From positions 62,001 to 126,000 of the forward strand of contig DAOUPT010000003.1 in the NCBI GenBank assembly GCA_030626025.1: 64,000 nt of DNA. Direction: 5' to 3'. Each line of letters opens with the position of its first letter. Within the stretch, counting starts at the first letter, position 1. The notes beneath the pieces were generated by a model, which was not told the DNA's origin, did no database searches, and worked only from the letters and a program-made list of their open reading frames with translations. Positions 33,488 to 44,520 of this stretch are shown one piece after another. The DNA comes from Anderseniella sp. GTDB lineage: Bacteria > Pseudomonadota > Alphaproteobacteria > Rhizobiales > Aestuariivirgaceae. A program made the translations under genes and the position numbers.

Positions 33488-34671
33488 GAACTCTTTTCCG
33501 CATTCACTTCCTCCTGCCGCCGCACCTCGGCAGTTCGGCGGATTTCTGCCAACAGTTCCGGGCGGTCGCGCATCAAGCGATGAAAATCCGGGGTTTCCAG
33601 CACCAGTAATCGACATTTGGTATCGGCCCGGATCGTGTGGCTGCGCTGGCGGTGTTCAAGCAGCGCCATTTCGCCAAAATGCTCACCCTCACTGATCATA
33701 ATCGGACCGTTGGCGGTTTCCACTTCCACCTTGCCTGAAGCAATGAAATACATTGCAACAGCAAAGTCCCCTTCATGCACGATCAACTCACCTGCCTCAT
33801 ATGTTGCCGAGTTCAGCACCGGCAGCAGACGGGCAATTTCAGCGGCATCAAGTCGGGCAAACATAGGTACATTAGCAACCAGATTCCATGACACAACAAA
33901 CTCGCGCCGGTGAGATTCTTGCGAAAATCCAGTGGCCATAATCCCGATTGGCAGGGCAAACATACCAAGACCAAAAATCATCACAAAACCACCAAAAACT
34001 TTTCCGATCGGCGTGATTGGCGTTACATCACCATAACCAACCGTGGTCAGGGTGGCAATTGCCCACCACATCGAGGCCGGTACCGAACCAAACACATCCG
34101 GTTGAGCTTTGTGTTCAACGAAATAAATCCCGGTTGAGGCAAACAACAACAAACACACCATCAGCAATAATGCCCCGACCAGCGCCCGTTTCTCATTGCT
34201 GACAACCGCCACCAGCGATTGCATGGCCGGAGAATAGCGCGCCAGTTTGAGCAGCCGAAACAGTCGCAAAATCCGCAACATGCGTAAATCAATGGCAAAC
34301 AGGAATGACAGATAAAACGGCAGGATCACAACAAGATCTATCAGTTGCAACGGACGCAGGCCATATTTTAAACGGGTTTTCCAAGACGGTTCACTGCGCG
34401 AGAATGGGAATTCAGCCGCCGCCCAAATCCGCAAAACATATTCAATCGTAAAAACCAAAACCGAGAAAACTTCAAACTGTTCAAGCAACGCCCCGTAATC
34501 AGCCTCAATATGAGACACGGTGGAAAGCATGAAGGCAATTATATTTGCCACCACCAGACCGATAATAAACAAATCAACCGACTTGCTGGTAATATCTTCC
34601 GACGACCCGCTCTCCAAAACTTCATGGGTGCGGCGGCGATATCTTTGCCATCTGGTCGGTTCTGTCTTCAT
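33484..34671 (-). CDS. voltage-sensor K+ channel with C-terminal cyclic-nucleotide-binding domain
   Basis: A 395-residue six-helix channel like MlotiK1. S1-S3 lie at about residues 31-126, the S4 sensor is RMLRILRLFRLLKLAR (130-145), the selectivity filter is TTVGYGD (209-215) and S6 ends near 250. The C-terminal cNMP domain (about 265-375) has the phosphate-binding cassette FGEMALLE plus RSHT, where the conserved arginine (R343) is kept and the usual alanine is His. It probably conducts K+ under cAMP or cGMP control. It starts 12 bases after alaS and may be read through from it. Confidence 0.9.
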   Translation of the reverse strand: MKTEPTRWQRYRRRTHEVLESGSSEDITSKSVDLFIIGLVVANIIAFMLSTVSHIEADYGALLEQFEVFSVLVFTIEYVLRIWAAAEFPFSRSEPSWKTRLKYGLRPLQLIDLVVILPFYLSFLFAIDLRMLRILRLFRLLKLARYSPAMQSLVAVVSNEKRALVGALLLMVCLLLFASTGIYFVEHKAQPDVFGSVPASMWWAIATLTTVGYGDVTPITPIGKVFGGFVMIFGLGMFALPIGIMATGFSQESHRREFVVSWNLVANVPMFARLDAAEIARLLPVLNSATYEAGELIVHEGDFAVAMYFIASGKVEVETANGPIMISEGEHFGEMALLEHRQRSHTIRADTKCRLLVLETPDFHRLMRDRPELLAEIRRTAEVRRQEEVNAEKSS

Positions 34672-34683
34672 TGGCGAAATTAC

Positions 34684-37341
34684 TTATCCTTTGATGGCCT
34701 CACGGACCGCTTTTACTGCTGCATCAGCTTTTGACCCGTCGGGTCCACCTGCTTGCGCCATGTCTGGCCGTCCACCGCCACCCTTGCCGCCCACCGCAGC
34801 CGAAGCCAGCTTAACCAGATCAACCGCGCTATGCGTACCGGTCAAATCAGCGGTAACGCCAACCGAAACACCGGCCTTGCCGTCATTGACCGCAACCAGC
34901 ACGATGACCCCGGATCCAAGTTTCTGCTTGGCTTCGTCCATCAGCCCGCGCAGTTCCTTGGGATTGATGCCATCAAGCACCCGGGACATGAACGCACAAC
35001 CATCTATATCTTCAACCTCATCACCGCCACTCGAACCAGGTCCTGCCATTGCCAGTTTTTTACGGGTCTCGGACAGTTCCTGTTCAAGTTTCTTGCGTTC
35101 TTCAAGCAGGCTGGTCACCCGCTCACTCACCTTGGCCGGAGCCACTTTAAGACGATCGGCTGCCTGGCGAAGTTGTTGATCACGGGTTTCGAAGTAAGCC
35201 AGCGCTGCATCACCAACCACCGCTTCAATCCGCCGGACACCCGAAGAGGTCGCAGATTCCGACGTTACTTTAATCAAACCGATATCGCCAGTGCGTGATA
35301 CATGAGTGCCGCCACACAGTTCGAGTGAATAAATGCTCTTGCCGTCTTGTTCCGGCAGGCCCTCACCCATCGAAACCACGCGAACTTCTTCGCCATATTT
35401 TTCGCCAAACAATGCCATCGCACCGGCCTCAACCGCATCATCAACCCCCATAAGGCGGGTCGTCACCGGACTGTTTTGCTGAATAACCCGGTTGGAAATT
35501 TCCTGCGCTCTTGCCAGTTCGTCCTGACTCATGCCTTTTGGATGCGAGAAGTCAAAGCGCAAACGGTTTGGCTCTACCAGTGATCCCTTTTGCGCCACAT
35601 GGCCGCCAAGCACCATCCGCAAAGCTTCATGCAACAAATGGGTGGCCGAATGATGTTGGCGGGTGCCTGAGCGATAATCATGATCAACCTGCATTTCCGC
35701 CGCATCACCAACCTGCAAGGTGCCTCTTTCAACCACGCCCGTATGGATGACAAGATTATCAAGTTTCTTCTGGGTGCCCGTCACCTTGAACACCATATCA
35801 TCCGAACTGATCACACCCTTGTCACCAACCTGACCGCCGGACTCACCATAAAACGGCGTTTGATTGGTAATGATCGAGGCTTCATCGCCCTGTTTGATCG
35901 ACATTTCCCGGTTACCATTGGCAACGATTGCCGCAACAACCGCTTCGGATTTCTCGGTGTCGTAACCAAGGAAATCCGTAGCACCGACTTCTTCTTTCAG
36001 GTCGTACCAGATTTCATCAGTGGCAGCCTCGCCAGAGCCGGACCACGCAGCCCGCGCTGTGGCTTTTTGTTGCTCCATCGCTGCATTAAAAGCATCGGTA
36101 TCAACGGTGATATCGCGGGCGCGAAGAGCATCCTGGGTGAGATCAAGTGGAAAGCCGTAGGTATCATAAAGCTTGAACGCCACATCACCGGAAAACTTGT
36201 CGCCGCTGGTCAAATCGCTGGACTCATCGCCAAGCATTTTCAAACCGCGCTTAAGTGTCTTGCGGAAACGGATTTCTTCACCCTTGAGGGTTTCAGTAAT
36301 CAGATCAGCTGCCTGGCCCAGTTGCGGATAGGCCTGCCCCATCTCGCGTTCCAGCGCTGGAAACAATTTCCACATGGTTGGATCTTTAACGCCAAGCAGC
36401 TCAAGATGGCGCATGGCCCGGCGCATGATACGTCGCAACACATAACCACGGCCCTCATTTGATGGCAAAACACCATCAGAAATCAGGAATGACGAAGCCC
36501 GCAAATGGTCGGCAATAACCCGGTTCGAGGCTTTATGTTCACCCACAGCTTCCACCCCGGTTTCATCAACAATGGCGGCAATCAACGATTTGAACAGATC
36601 GGTTTCGTAATTATCATGGGTTCCCTGCAACAAAGCCGACAGCCGTTCCAACCCCATTCCCGTATCAATCGAGGGTTTCGGCAGATCAACGCGAAGCTCG
36701 GTAGTCTTCTGCTCATATTGCATAAACACCAAATTCCAGATTTCAATAAACCGGTCACCATCCTCATCGGGTGAACCGGGAGGACCGCCGGGAATGTGGT
36801 CACCATGATCGTAAAAAATTTCCGAACAGGGACCGCATGGACCGGTGTCGCCCATCGCCCAGAAATTATCGCTGGTTGGAATGCGGATGATTTTGGAGTC
36901 GGGCAATCCGGCTATTTTCTTCCACAGATCAAAGGCCTGATCGTCAGTATGATAAACCGTCACCAGCAACTTATCTTTGTTCAGACCAAATTCTTTGGTG
37001 ATCAAATTCCAGGCCAGTTCAATCGCCCGATCCTTGAAATAGTCACCAAAGGAAAAATTGCCCAGCATTTCAAAGAACGTATGATGGCGGGCCGTATAAC
37101 CGACATTGTCCAGATCATTATGTTTGCCACCGGCCCGGACGCATTTTTGTGAGGTAACAGCCCGCTTGTAATCGCGGGTCTCCTTGCCGACAAAAACGTC
37201 TTTAAATTGGTTCATACCGGCATTGGCAAACATCAAGGTTGGATCATTGCGCGGCACCAGCGGACCCGATGCAACAATCTGGTGATCATTTTTGCCAAAA
37301 TATTCCAAAAAGGTGGAGCGGATTTCGTTTACGCCGGTCAT
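34684..37341 (-). CDS. alaS: alanyl-tRNA synthetase
   Basis: An 885-residue AlaRS with the class II catalytic core at the N-terminus ([33 protein letters not shown] in part), the editing domain with [11 protein letters not shown], and [13 protein letters not shown] carrying zinc-site cysteine and histidine. The C-terminal C-Ala domain is present ([12 protein letters not shown] onward, ending with a Gly-rich [16 protein letters not shown]). Full length. It lies downstream of recA, as in many Rhizobiales, with a strong recA terminator between. Confidence 0.97.
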   Translation of the reverse strand: MTGVNEIRSTFLEYFGKNDHQIVASGPLVPRNDPTLMFANAGMNQFKDVFVGKETRDYKRAVTSQKCVRAGGKHNDLDNVGYTARHHTFFEMLGNFSFGDYFKDRAIELAWNLITKEFGLNKDKLLVTVYHTDDQAFDLWKKIAGLPDSKIIRIPTSDNFWAMGDTGPCGPCSEIFYDHGDHIPGGPPGSPDEDGDRFIEIWNLVFMQYEQKTTELRVDLPKPSIDTGMGLERLSALLQGTHDNYETDLFKSLIAAIVDETGVEAVGEHKASNRVIADHLRASSFLISDGVLPSNEGRGYVLRRIMRRAMRHLELLGVKDPTMWKLFPALEREMGQAYPQLGQAADLITETLKGEEIRFRKTLKRGLKMLGDESSDLTSGDKFSGDVAFKLYDTYGFPLDLTQDALRARDITVDTDAFNAAMEQQKATARAAWSGSGEAATDEIWYDLKEEVGATDFLGYDTEKSEAVVAAIVANGNREMSIKQGDEASIITNQTPFYGESGGQVGDKGVISSDDMVFKVTGTQKKLDNLVIHTGVVERGTLQVGDAAEMQVDHDYRSGTRQHHSATHLLHEALRMVLGGHVAQKGSLVEPNRLRFDFSHPKGMSQDELARAQEISNRVIQQNSPVTTRLMGVDDAVEAGAMALFGEKYGEEVRVVSMGEGLPEQDGKSIYSLELCGGTHVSRTGDIGLIKVTSESATSSGVRRIEAVVGDAALAYFETRDQQLRQAADRLKVAPAKVSERVTSLLEERKKLEQELSETRKKLAMAGPGSSGGDEVEDIDGCAFMSRVLDGINPKELRGLMDEAKQKLGSGVIVLVAVNDGKAGVSVGVTADLTGTHSAVDLVKLASAAVGGKGGGGRPDMAQAGGPDGSKADAAVKAVREAIKG

Positions 37342-37422
37342 TTCTATATCAAGCCTTCATTATACTTTTTTCAAGTTTTATGACTTGTTTGATAAGCGAA
37401 AGCGCCGCCAACAGCAACAAAC

Positions 37423-37466
37423 AAAAAAAGGCACCTCCCCTGTACGAGTCTCTATGGGGAGGTGCC
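37423..37466 (-). terminator. intrinsic terminator of recA
   Basis: On the minus strand GGCACCTCCCC and GGGGAGGTGCC form an 11-pair stem (37430-37440 with 37456-37466) followed by seven T residues. It separates recA from alaS. Confidence 0.9.
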
Positions 37467-37511
37467 TCTGCGGCTGCCGGGATATTCACAGAATAGTCAG
37501 ATCAATTGGTT

Positions 37512-38582
37512 TCAACTGGCAGCATCCGCCGCCTTGTCTGATCCCTCAGCCACATCTTCCTTGATCAATCCGGCACTCACCCGGATTTTACGTTCAATTT
37601 CATCGGCAATATCAGGATTTTCAATCAGGAACCGTTTGGAGTTTTCGCGACCTTGACCAAGACGTTCACCATCATAAGAGAACCATGACCCGGCTTTTTC
37701 AACAATACCGTGATCAACACCCATATCGAGAATTTCACCGGTTTTGGAAATCCCCTCGCCATACATGATATCAAATTCAACCTGCTTGAACGGCGGTGCG
37801 ACTTTGTTTTTAACCACTTTCACCCGCGTATGGTTGCCAACAACCTCGTCACGGTCTTTCAGGGCCCCAATCCGGCGAATATCAAGACGGACAGAAGAGT
37901 AAAATTTCAGCGCATTACCACCCGATGTAGTTTCAGGTGAACCAAACATCACGCCGATTTTCATCCGGATTTGGTTGATGAAAATCACCATGGTACCCGA
38001 TTTCGAAATCGAACCGGTCAGCTTGCGCAAGGCCTGGCTCATCAACCGGGCCTGCAAACCGGGCAGACTGTCACCCATTTCACCCTCAAGTTCAGCCCGT
38101 GGTGTTAACGCGGCAACCGAGTCGATCACCAGCACATCAATCGCACCTGAACGCACCAGCGTATCGGTAATTTCCAGTGCCTGTTCACCTGTATCAGGTT
38201 GCGAGATCAACAATTCATCAACATCAACCCCAAGTTTCCTGGCATATATCGGATCCAGCGCGTGTTCTGCGTCAACAAAAGCGCAAATACCGCCCCGCTT
38301 TTGGGCTTCAGCAATCACATGTAAAGTGAGAGTTGTCTTACCTGATGATTCCGGGCCGTAAACTTCAACCACCCGCCCCTTTGGCAAACCACCAATACCA
38401 AGTGCCACATCAAGCCCGATAGAGCCGGTTGAAATTGCCTCTATCGCGGTTATCGGATTTTGTCCCAGCTTCATCACTGAGCCCTTGCCAAACGCCCGTT
38501 CAATCTGCCCCAGCGCGGCATCAAGTGCCTTTTGTTTATCCATTGAAGAATTCTCTACCAGTTTCAGTTTGGCCTGTGCCAT
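37512..38582 (-). CDS. recA: recombinase A
   Basis: A 356-residue RecA: Walker [11 protein letters not shown] near residue 76, [17 protein letters not shown] Walker B region, the L2 loop [15 protein letters not shown], and an acidic C-terminal tail. It drives strand exchange and triggers LexA self-cleavage. A canonical alphaproteobacterial SOS box lies 46 bases upstream. GGAGTA precedes the ATG. Confidence 0.98.
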   Translation of the reverse strand: MAQAKLKLVENSSMDKQKALDAALGQIERAFGKGSVMKLGQNPITAIEAISTGSIGLDVALGIGGLPKGRVVEVYGPESSGKTTLTLHVIAEAQKRGGICAFVDAEHALDPIYARKLGVDVDELLISQPDTGEQALEITDTLVRSGAIDVLVIDSVAALTPRAELEGEMGDSLPGLQARLMSQALRKLTGSISKSGTMVIFINQIRMKIGVMFGSPETTSGGNALKFYSSVRLDIRRIGALKDRDEVVGNHTRVKVVKNKVAPPFKQVEFDIMYGEGISKTGEILDMGVDHGIVEKAGSWFSYDGERLGQGRENSKRFLIENPDIADEIERKIRVSAGLIKEDVAEGSDKAADAAS

Positions 38583-38628
38583 GATTTGTACTCCTTATTT
38601 CACATGGATCGAACGAAAGCAAATGATC

Positions 38629-38643
38629 GAACAAAAATAGAAC
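38629..38643 (-). promoter_or_regulatory. LexA (SOS) box of recA
   Basis: GAAC-N7-GAAC on the plus strand (GTTCTATTTTTGTTC on the minus strand), the exact alphaproteobacterial LexA consensus GTTC-N7-GTTC. It is 46 bases upstream of the recA start, within the expected promoter region. Confidence 0.85.
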
Positions 38644-38759
38644 ATGAACTTATATGTACCGTTTTTGTTCTCCTTGGCAAGAGGTTTTTTAACCCATTGA
38701 AATTATTGGTTAATTTATAATTTTGCCACTGTTTGACTAAAGGATTTCAGGGGTACCAG

Positions 38760-40043
38760 TTAGAATCCGGCTTCCCGCAACAATACAGAAACCGCATGAC
38801 GAGAGAATCGCCCCATCACACTTTGCGCTTTTGCCTCTATCACAACGGTGCCGCGCTGCTCATGCATCCATCCTGAAACCTCACCTGTCAGCACCTTGAA
38901 CAGCACCGGATAAACCGCATTTGCCGGACGCACTTCACCGCCAGCGCTTTGGTCCATTACAACCGCCCCGCCATTGGTCGAGGACAAATAGGCCAACTCA
39001 CGCCCGGCCCCGCCAGCAGCATTGCCCAATCCAATATTTTGCACCGCCACATCCAGTTTAACCGGCCCGGCATTTTCAGAAACAAACACCCCGCTGTTGC
39101 CCGGCTGCAAACGCCCGACATCTGTTTCCAAAACCAGCCCATGGGCAACAAAGCCTTTGTCTCTGGCAACCATATGCACCAGCCGCAAATCCTGATTGAC
39201 CCACAGCCCCCGCTGCAAACCGTGCGCAACTTCGGTCACCACACCATCTATTCCAGCCCGCAAAACCAGTTCATCCACTTTGCCCGCCAATCCGACCAAT
39301 TCGCCCTGCAAGGCGCTTTGTTCACGCTGCAAAACCACCCGCAAAGCCCGCTCTTGCAAATTGGCCCCGCCACGGGCCAGACGCTTGTTCACCAGCGCCA
39401 GTTTTAAGGTTGCCAGCAATTGCCCGTCTCGATGTATCGGCGATGACAATCGCACCAGCACATCCCCGGCTTTGACCACAGAACCGGGGCGCACCAGCAC
39501 CTCATCAACCCGGGCCACCACAGGGGCATAATGCTGTGCCTCAACCGCTGCCACAAGCACGGCTGGAATATTCACGTTGCGGCCCAACGGTAAAAACAAC
39601 AAGGCCAGAACCAGCCCAAAGATCGAAAAGGTCACCAGCGCCCGCCGCTGTTGCCTGATATCACCGCGCCGCTGCCACCATTCCTGCACTTCCCTGAAAA
39701 TAGGCAGACCGAGAAACCAGATAATTTCAACCACAAACAGGAAAATCCCCAGCAGTTTGAAAAACATAAAATAGACCAGCAGGGCAATGCCCAGAAACAG
39801 GAAAAACCGGTAAACCCACGTCCCCCAGGCATAGGCAACCAGCAAACGATGCAATCGCGGTGAAAACTGTTCGGGTGCCTCATCGCTCAAACCAAATAAA
39901 ACCTTGCGCATCTGCCAACGGCCAAGAGCAAAGCCGCGCGATTGCAGATTATGAATGCCCAGACTGTCGGCCAGAATATGATAACCGTCAAAACGCATAA
40001 ATGGCGACAGGTTGACCGCCACACTCATAATCCAGCCAGTCCG
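38760..40043 (-). pseudogene. 3' remnant of an M50/HlyD-type membrane adaptor gene, 5' end deleted
   Basis: The frame encodes the last helix region of an M50-like domain (VNLSPFMRFDGYHILADSL), three to four membrane helices, then a HlyD-type periplasmic adaptor with a biotinyl-lipoyl-like part (VVARVDEVLVRPGSVVKAGD, continued as VLVRL) and a beta-barrel. Family members start about 200 residues earlier with a zinc-protease-like HExxH segment, which is missing. The DNA upstream of about 40043 belongs to the adhesin in another frame, so the frame has no proper start; the first ATGs are 40028 and, inside adhesin DNA, 40067. Such adaptors normally serve export systems; no ABC partner or TolC is present. 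Confidence 0.75.
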
Positions 40044-43000
40044 TCGGGTCGGGATTGTGCACATCATTTGTGCTCGGCAGGAAGGTCATCGATTGCAGAA
40101 CCGAGTTCCAGTCCGCATTGGTCGTTGATGCATCACCGGTGAAAGTAATGGTCAGCGTTCCCGACGCAGTTAGTGTCGCCAGCGGCACCACTGCGGCCGA
40201 AATATTGCCCGGTAGAACTGACGGAAAATTGATGGTGTCACCAATTTGCCCATCAGTGAGGATTACCACCATTTCTACAATATTTTCTTCAGCGTCACTG
40301 ATGGTTGAATCGCTGTCGACCAAATTTATGGCCAACGCATTTTCCACATAGGTATCTTCAAAATCACCTGCCGGGGCCAGTGATGAGCCATCGCCATCAT
40401 TGCTTAACGAAGGTGTATCGTTGACGCCATCGATGGTCAGGGAAACCGTCGCTGTCTCAGTTCCACCATCACCGTCACTAATCGTGTAGGTGAAGCTGTC
40501 GCTTGCCGTCGCACCAGCAGCCAGATTGTCGAATACCCCATTGGGATCATAATCATATGAACCATCGGCATTGAGCGTTAAAAGCGCGCCCGATGCCAGC
40601 GTAATCTGGTTACCCACATCAGCCGCATTGCCGTTAACCTCTGAAACGACAAGCAAGGCAGAATCGATGTCAGTATCATTGGATACAATCACACCGCTCG
40701 CGGCAAGCACACTTAAAACCGTATCTTCATCGGTCGAGCCAGTATCATCAACCGCAACCGGCGGATCATTGACCGGCGCGACCGGGCCAAATGTCAAATC
40801 AGCTGTATCACTACCGCCTTTCCCATCCGATATTGTGTAGGATGCAACCGGCACAGAGCCGTTATAATTAAGAACCGGGGTGAAGGTGAAAGAGCCATCA
40901 GGATTAATGACGAGATCACCAACCCCTGCGATGGTCGCCGTACTGCCTGCACTGTACACCGTCAGATCACCGGCAATAACAAACTGAGTTACAGTTAAGG
41001 GATCACCATCTGCATCACTGTCGGCACCATTGCCATTATCAACCAGCACATTACCTGAAACCGGGGTGTCTTCTGTTACTGTAACAGGACCGTCATCCTG
41101 TGCAACCGGGTCTGCATTACCCTCGCGGTAGCCCACCTCGGAAGTATCGCCGGACTGGTTGGCAAGATCGCTTGACGGGTTATTCACCACACCATCAGGA
41201 TCTGAATAACTGACACCGATAGACGCATCATCATCAATACCATCATTATTGGCATCGGTGCCGGAAAGCGTCAGGCCACTTTCAGCACTGCCCAACAGCA
41301 GATCATTGTCAGAATCTGTATCAAGATAATCTGGATTATCTACACCATCAGTATTTTCGGGTGCCACAAAAGTACCACCAAAGATACCACTAGTACCATC
41401 ATTGGTATCAAAAATGTCGATAACGCCATCACCATCGGCATCATTGTCGCTCACATCGCCATCATTGGTCACATAACCGGCAGTGGGGCGCGCTTCAATG
41501 GTGTCAGAAATGCCGTCATTGTCGCTGTCGAGGTCAAGCAGATCATCAATGCCATCAAGATCGCTATCGACGGGAGCTACACCACCGGCTGCCACTATGG
41601 GCACACCGTTTGCATCTACCGCACCATCATGGACACCATCATTATTGGTATCGACAATCAAGGCATTCTGGCCGCTTTCCACCAGATCAGAGATGCCGTC
41701 ATTGTCAGAATCAAGATCATGGGCATCTTCAACGCCATCGCCATCGGTATCAGCAAATGCACCGGTGAAGGCAATATCTCGAACGCGCTGATCATTGGTC
41801 GCCCCGCCGGTTGAAGCGCTGAAACCAAAGAAAACCTCATCACTACCGCCAAACCGGTTGTTGGCGATATTTGGATCGGTATAACTGGCCATGGCAACGC
41901 CATCGATAGAATAGGACAAAGTTGATGTCGCCACATCCCAACTTACTTCAACCCTGTGCCATACACTGTCTTCCAGTTGCCCCAAATCGGTAACAGCAGT
42001 AATCGCGCCAGCTGCATCATTGGCACTGTTATCTGTATCTCTTATCTGGGTATGGTCACCGACGGTATCACCGGAATTTGTCGCCCCAAACGCGGTATTA
42101 TTAAAGGTATCAAATTCGATGAAAACACCGTCCTGAATGCCGGTTGCACCAATGCCGATACCGGCCTGGCCCACTGCATTACTACCTGCAGGATCATTGT
42201 GCAAAATGAAGGCAATGCCGTCTGCGCCATTCAGGAAAGAGGTTTCATCGCCAAGGAAAATATCATATTCGAAGGTGAAATCATCGTCGATACTGATCCG
42301 GTTAAAGGACATGATTGTCCCTGCCTGATTATTCGCATCCGGCGTTAACTGTACTTCGGTAGCCGAGATTCTATTGGCGCTACCAACAACATTGAAAAGG
42401 TCATTTATCTCGGTAAAATTCAACGCCCCTTCATCAACATCCAAAATACCGTCATTGTCATCGTCGAGATCATCGACATCCAACACCCCGTCACCATCAG
42501 TGTCATTGGGCACATCAATCACATTGAGCAAAGAATTAGCGATATTTGAAGTCAGGGCCTCATCATCGGTCACCTGAACAGAGACATTTCGCACCACTGT
42601 GTCATTTGGAAAAGCCGAGGTATTCTCAAAGGTGATCGCCTTGATAGCCGTTTCATAATCTGCCGCACTGGCAGTGCCGGTCAAAATGATATTGATGGCC
42701 GTTGATGCCGGATCAACGGTGATACCGGTCGGCAGCCCTGCCCCGGTCGGCGCATTGAGCAGATCATCAGCCTGAGCATTGGTCAAGGTTATCGTTGCGC
42801 CGGTAAGCTGACCATCATCGGTGATGGTCATATCAGACGCCGCAACAGTTACCGGGGCCTGGCCCTCAGTGAAAGTATTACCAAAGTCGGGGTTGGTATC
42901 GATAGTGACCGGATTGGTGAAGAACCCGGCAGAAAAGTTGCCGTCAAGGGTAAAATTCCCGGCAAACGAGCGAATATAGGTAATCTCAAACGAACTTGTA

Positions 43001-44403
43001 CCGGAAAACGCAAGCTGAACCGCATTGGTCGGGTCCGTCCCCGGGGTTCCCGGATCCTGATCGGTAGGCGAAAACGTCACCACTCCACCAGAACTGGTTG
43101 CCGTTATATCGGTAACCCCGTTCAGAGTATATCCATCAACCTCGCTCTCATTAACCGAAATACGCTCAAATCGATCTGCAAATAATGGACTTTGATCAAT
43201 GTCAGTAAGAAGAACAGTAAAATCTCCGGTGACAGGCGTGTCGGTTCCAGCAAGAACCATTTCCCAGCGCACCACGGCATTGTCCGCTACACCAACCGTC
43301 CCCGGCACTTTTATATTGGCATCATCGCCAACCGTGCTGAAGGTAACATCTGGCCCTGTTCTGGACACCACAACCGCGCGCAAATCTATGGACTGGCCAT
43401 TAACGGTTCCAACATTGGCATAGACCGCCGTTTCACCGTTTCCAGCCCCATCAACCGCCTCTGTTTGCGTGTCATTGGTCACAACCGGTGCTGTGGAAAA
43501 ATCCAGATCAATTGTATCTGGAATGCCCGGCACCGGCGCCGTTGCAACGAGATCAAGATCGATGGTCGGTGCTACAAGAACGCTATCAAATGCAGCAGCT
43601 CTAATGGCCCCGGCTTCAATAGACCCCGATTTCACCTCCAGATCCCAGTCGCCACCCAGCGCCGCCGCTCCAGTCAGATCATTGGAAGCTGCCACATCTG
43701 CCCCGGTCGCAGCCGCTAAAGCATCTACCGCAGCACTGCCACGGGCAAACTGAGCAAAATTACAGCCATAAATCAGGATGTCGCCACTTTCATCGAGCGC
43801 ATCGCGGATGACCGCCATTTCATCAGCATATTTTCCCGCCATCGACGCCGCCGTCAGCTTGGAGGTGCCAAGGTCCAAAGTCCACAGTCCAAAGTCCAAA
43901 GTCCCTGAACGCCCATGCGATATTATGTGAATGCCGTCAATGTCTTGACGATCACTGAGAACAGAGGCGATTTGCTCGACCCCATCCCCAGTGTTGTCAA
44001 TCAGTATAATTTCTATGCTGTCCGCAAAGCTTGCGATTATCTGCTCATAACCTTCAACCGAAGTATCAACGAAGGCAATTTCGTTCCGCCTTTCGTTTTG
44101 TGGGCCAAAGTCAGACAACGCCTCCAGCAAGGCGGTATCATCGGCCGCTTGACTGTTACTACCAGGTTGATCGGCAACCTCGCCATCAACCGCATCAAAA
44201 GCCTCCAGACCAGTAGCAACTGCTGCCCCGTCAAAAAGAATACGGGGTTCGAGCGCAAGGAGATCCGCCTCCATCAGTTTTGTTTTGGTTGCATTGCTTC
44301 CGCCAAATCCCGTTTTAGTTGATTTGCGCACGTCGTTCTTTTTCAAGCCCACAATGTGTTCCTCTGCCCAGAAGTTATTCGCTGAAATCAAGCAACGTAT
44401 CAT
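39988..44403 (-). CDS. large LEPR/DUF4347 surface protein with lectin, TSP3 and cadherin-like domains, 3' truncated
   Basis: A 1471-residue predicted surface or secreted protein. In order: a LEPR-type N-terminal tag (LLALEPRILFDGAA, residues 48-61); a DUF4347 domain (about 105-270) with a caspase-like His-Cys pair, ISHG H163 and IYGCN C214; cadherin-like modules; Asp-rich calcium-binding repeats (DTDGDGVLDVDDLDDDNDG, about 640-665); an L-type lectin-like domain (about 670-880); more TSP3-type repeats (880-1050); and cadherin/VCBS-like domains (1100-1450). It ends abruptly with the out-of-frame tail DYECGGQPVAIYAF, derived from the adjoining HlyD gene, and lacks a C-terminal secretion signal. 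A GTG at 44352 with GAGGAAC is an alternative start. Five heptamer repeats lie in codons 166-177. Confidence 0.82.
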   Translation of the reverse strand: MIRCLISANNFWAEEHIVGLKKNDVRKSTKTGFGGSNATKTKLMEADLLALEPRILFDGAAVATGLEAFDAVDGEVADQPGSNSQAADDTALLEALSDFGPQNERRNEIAFVDTSVEGYEQIIASFADSIEIILIDNTGDGVEQIASVLSDRQDIDGIHIISHGRSGTLDFGLWTLDLGTSKLTAASMAGKYADEMAVIRDALDESGDILIYGCNFAQFARGSAAVDALAAATGADVAASNDLTGAAALGGDWDLEVKSGSIEAGAIRAAAFDSVLVAPTIDLDLVATAPVPGIPDTIDLDFSTAPVVTNDTQTEAVDGAGNGETAVYANVGTVNGQSIDLRAVVVSRTGPDVTFSTVGDDANIKVPGTVGVADNAVVRWEMVLAGTDTPVTGDFTVLLTDIDQSPLFADRFERISVNESEVDGYTLNGVTDITATSSGGVVTFSPTDQDPGTPGTDPTNAVQLAFSGTSSFEITYIRSFAGNFTLDGNFSAGFFTNPVTIDTNPDFGNTFTEGQAPVTVAASDMTITDDGQLTGATITLTNAQADDLLNAPTGAGLPTGITVDPASTAINIILTGTASAADYETAIKAITFENTSAFPNDTVVRNVSVQVTDDEALTSNIANSLLNVIDVPNDTDGDGVLDVDDLDDDNDGILDVDEGALNFTEINDLFNVVGSANRISATEVQLTPDANNQAGTIMSFNRISIDDDFTFEYDIFLGDETSFLNGADGIAFILHNDPAGSNAVGQAGIGIGATGIQDGVFIEFDTFNNTAFGATNSGDTVGDHTQIRDTDNSANDAAGAITAVTDLGQLEDSVWHRVEVSWDVATSTLSYSIDGVAMASYTDPNIANNRFGGSDEVFFGFSASTGGATNDQRVRDIAFTGAFADTDGDGVEDAHDLDSDNDGISDLVESGQNALIVDTNNDGVHDGAVDANGVPIVAAGGVAPVDSDLDGIDDLLDLDSDNDGISDTIEARPTAGYVTNDGDVSDNDADGDGVIDIFDTNDGTSGIFGGTFVAPENTDGVDNPDYLDTDSDNDLLLGSAESGLTLSGTDANNDGIDDDASIGVSYSDPDGVVNNPSSDLANQSGDTSEVGYREGNADPVAQDDGPVTVTEDTPVSGNVLVDNGNGADSDADGDPLTVTQFVIAGDLTVYSAGSTATIAGVGDLVINPDGSFTFTPVLNYNGSVPVASYTISDGKGGSDTADLTFGPVAPVNDPPVAVDDTGSTDEDTVLSVLAASGVIVSNDTDIDSALLVVSEVNGNAADVGNQITLASGALLTLNADGSYDYDPNGVFDNLAAGATASDSFTYTISDGDGGTETATVSLTIDGVNDTPSLSNDGDGSSLAPAGDFEDTYVENALAINLVDSDSTISDAEENIVEMVVILTDGQIGDTINFPSVLPGNISAAVVPLATLTASGTLTITFTGDASTTNADWNSVLQSMTFLPSTNDVHNPDPTDWLDYECGGQPVAIYAF
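43873..43907. repeat. heptanucleotide tandem repeat in the adhesin gene
   Basis: Five consecutive 7-base units on the plus strand: GTCCAAA, GTCCACA, GTCCAAA, GTCCAAA, GTCCCTG. They encode the insert TLDFGLWTLDLG next to the DUF4347 catalytic-like histidine. Seven is not a multiple of three, so gain or loss of one unit would shift the frame. Confidence 0.85.
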
Positions 44404-44520
44404 TTATCATGAAACTACTATGACGTGCATATATTAATCAAGAATTACTTTTGGTTGTATTTTTAAACAAAAGATTGCACTAACGGCGAATTACTCGCCC
44501 CTACCGTGTGTTTTTATTAA

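Noticed and set aside
40028-40067. ATG at 40067 as a real start for the HlyD-like gene
   Set aside because: The codons between 40067 and about 40043 are adhesin DNA read out of frame; homologues need a much longer N-terminus.
43192-43719. Reading frames on the plus strand within the adhesin gene
   Set aside because: They overlap a well-supported domain-rich gene on the other strand, lack ribosome sites and resemble nothing known.
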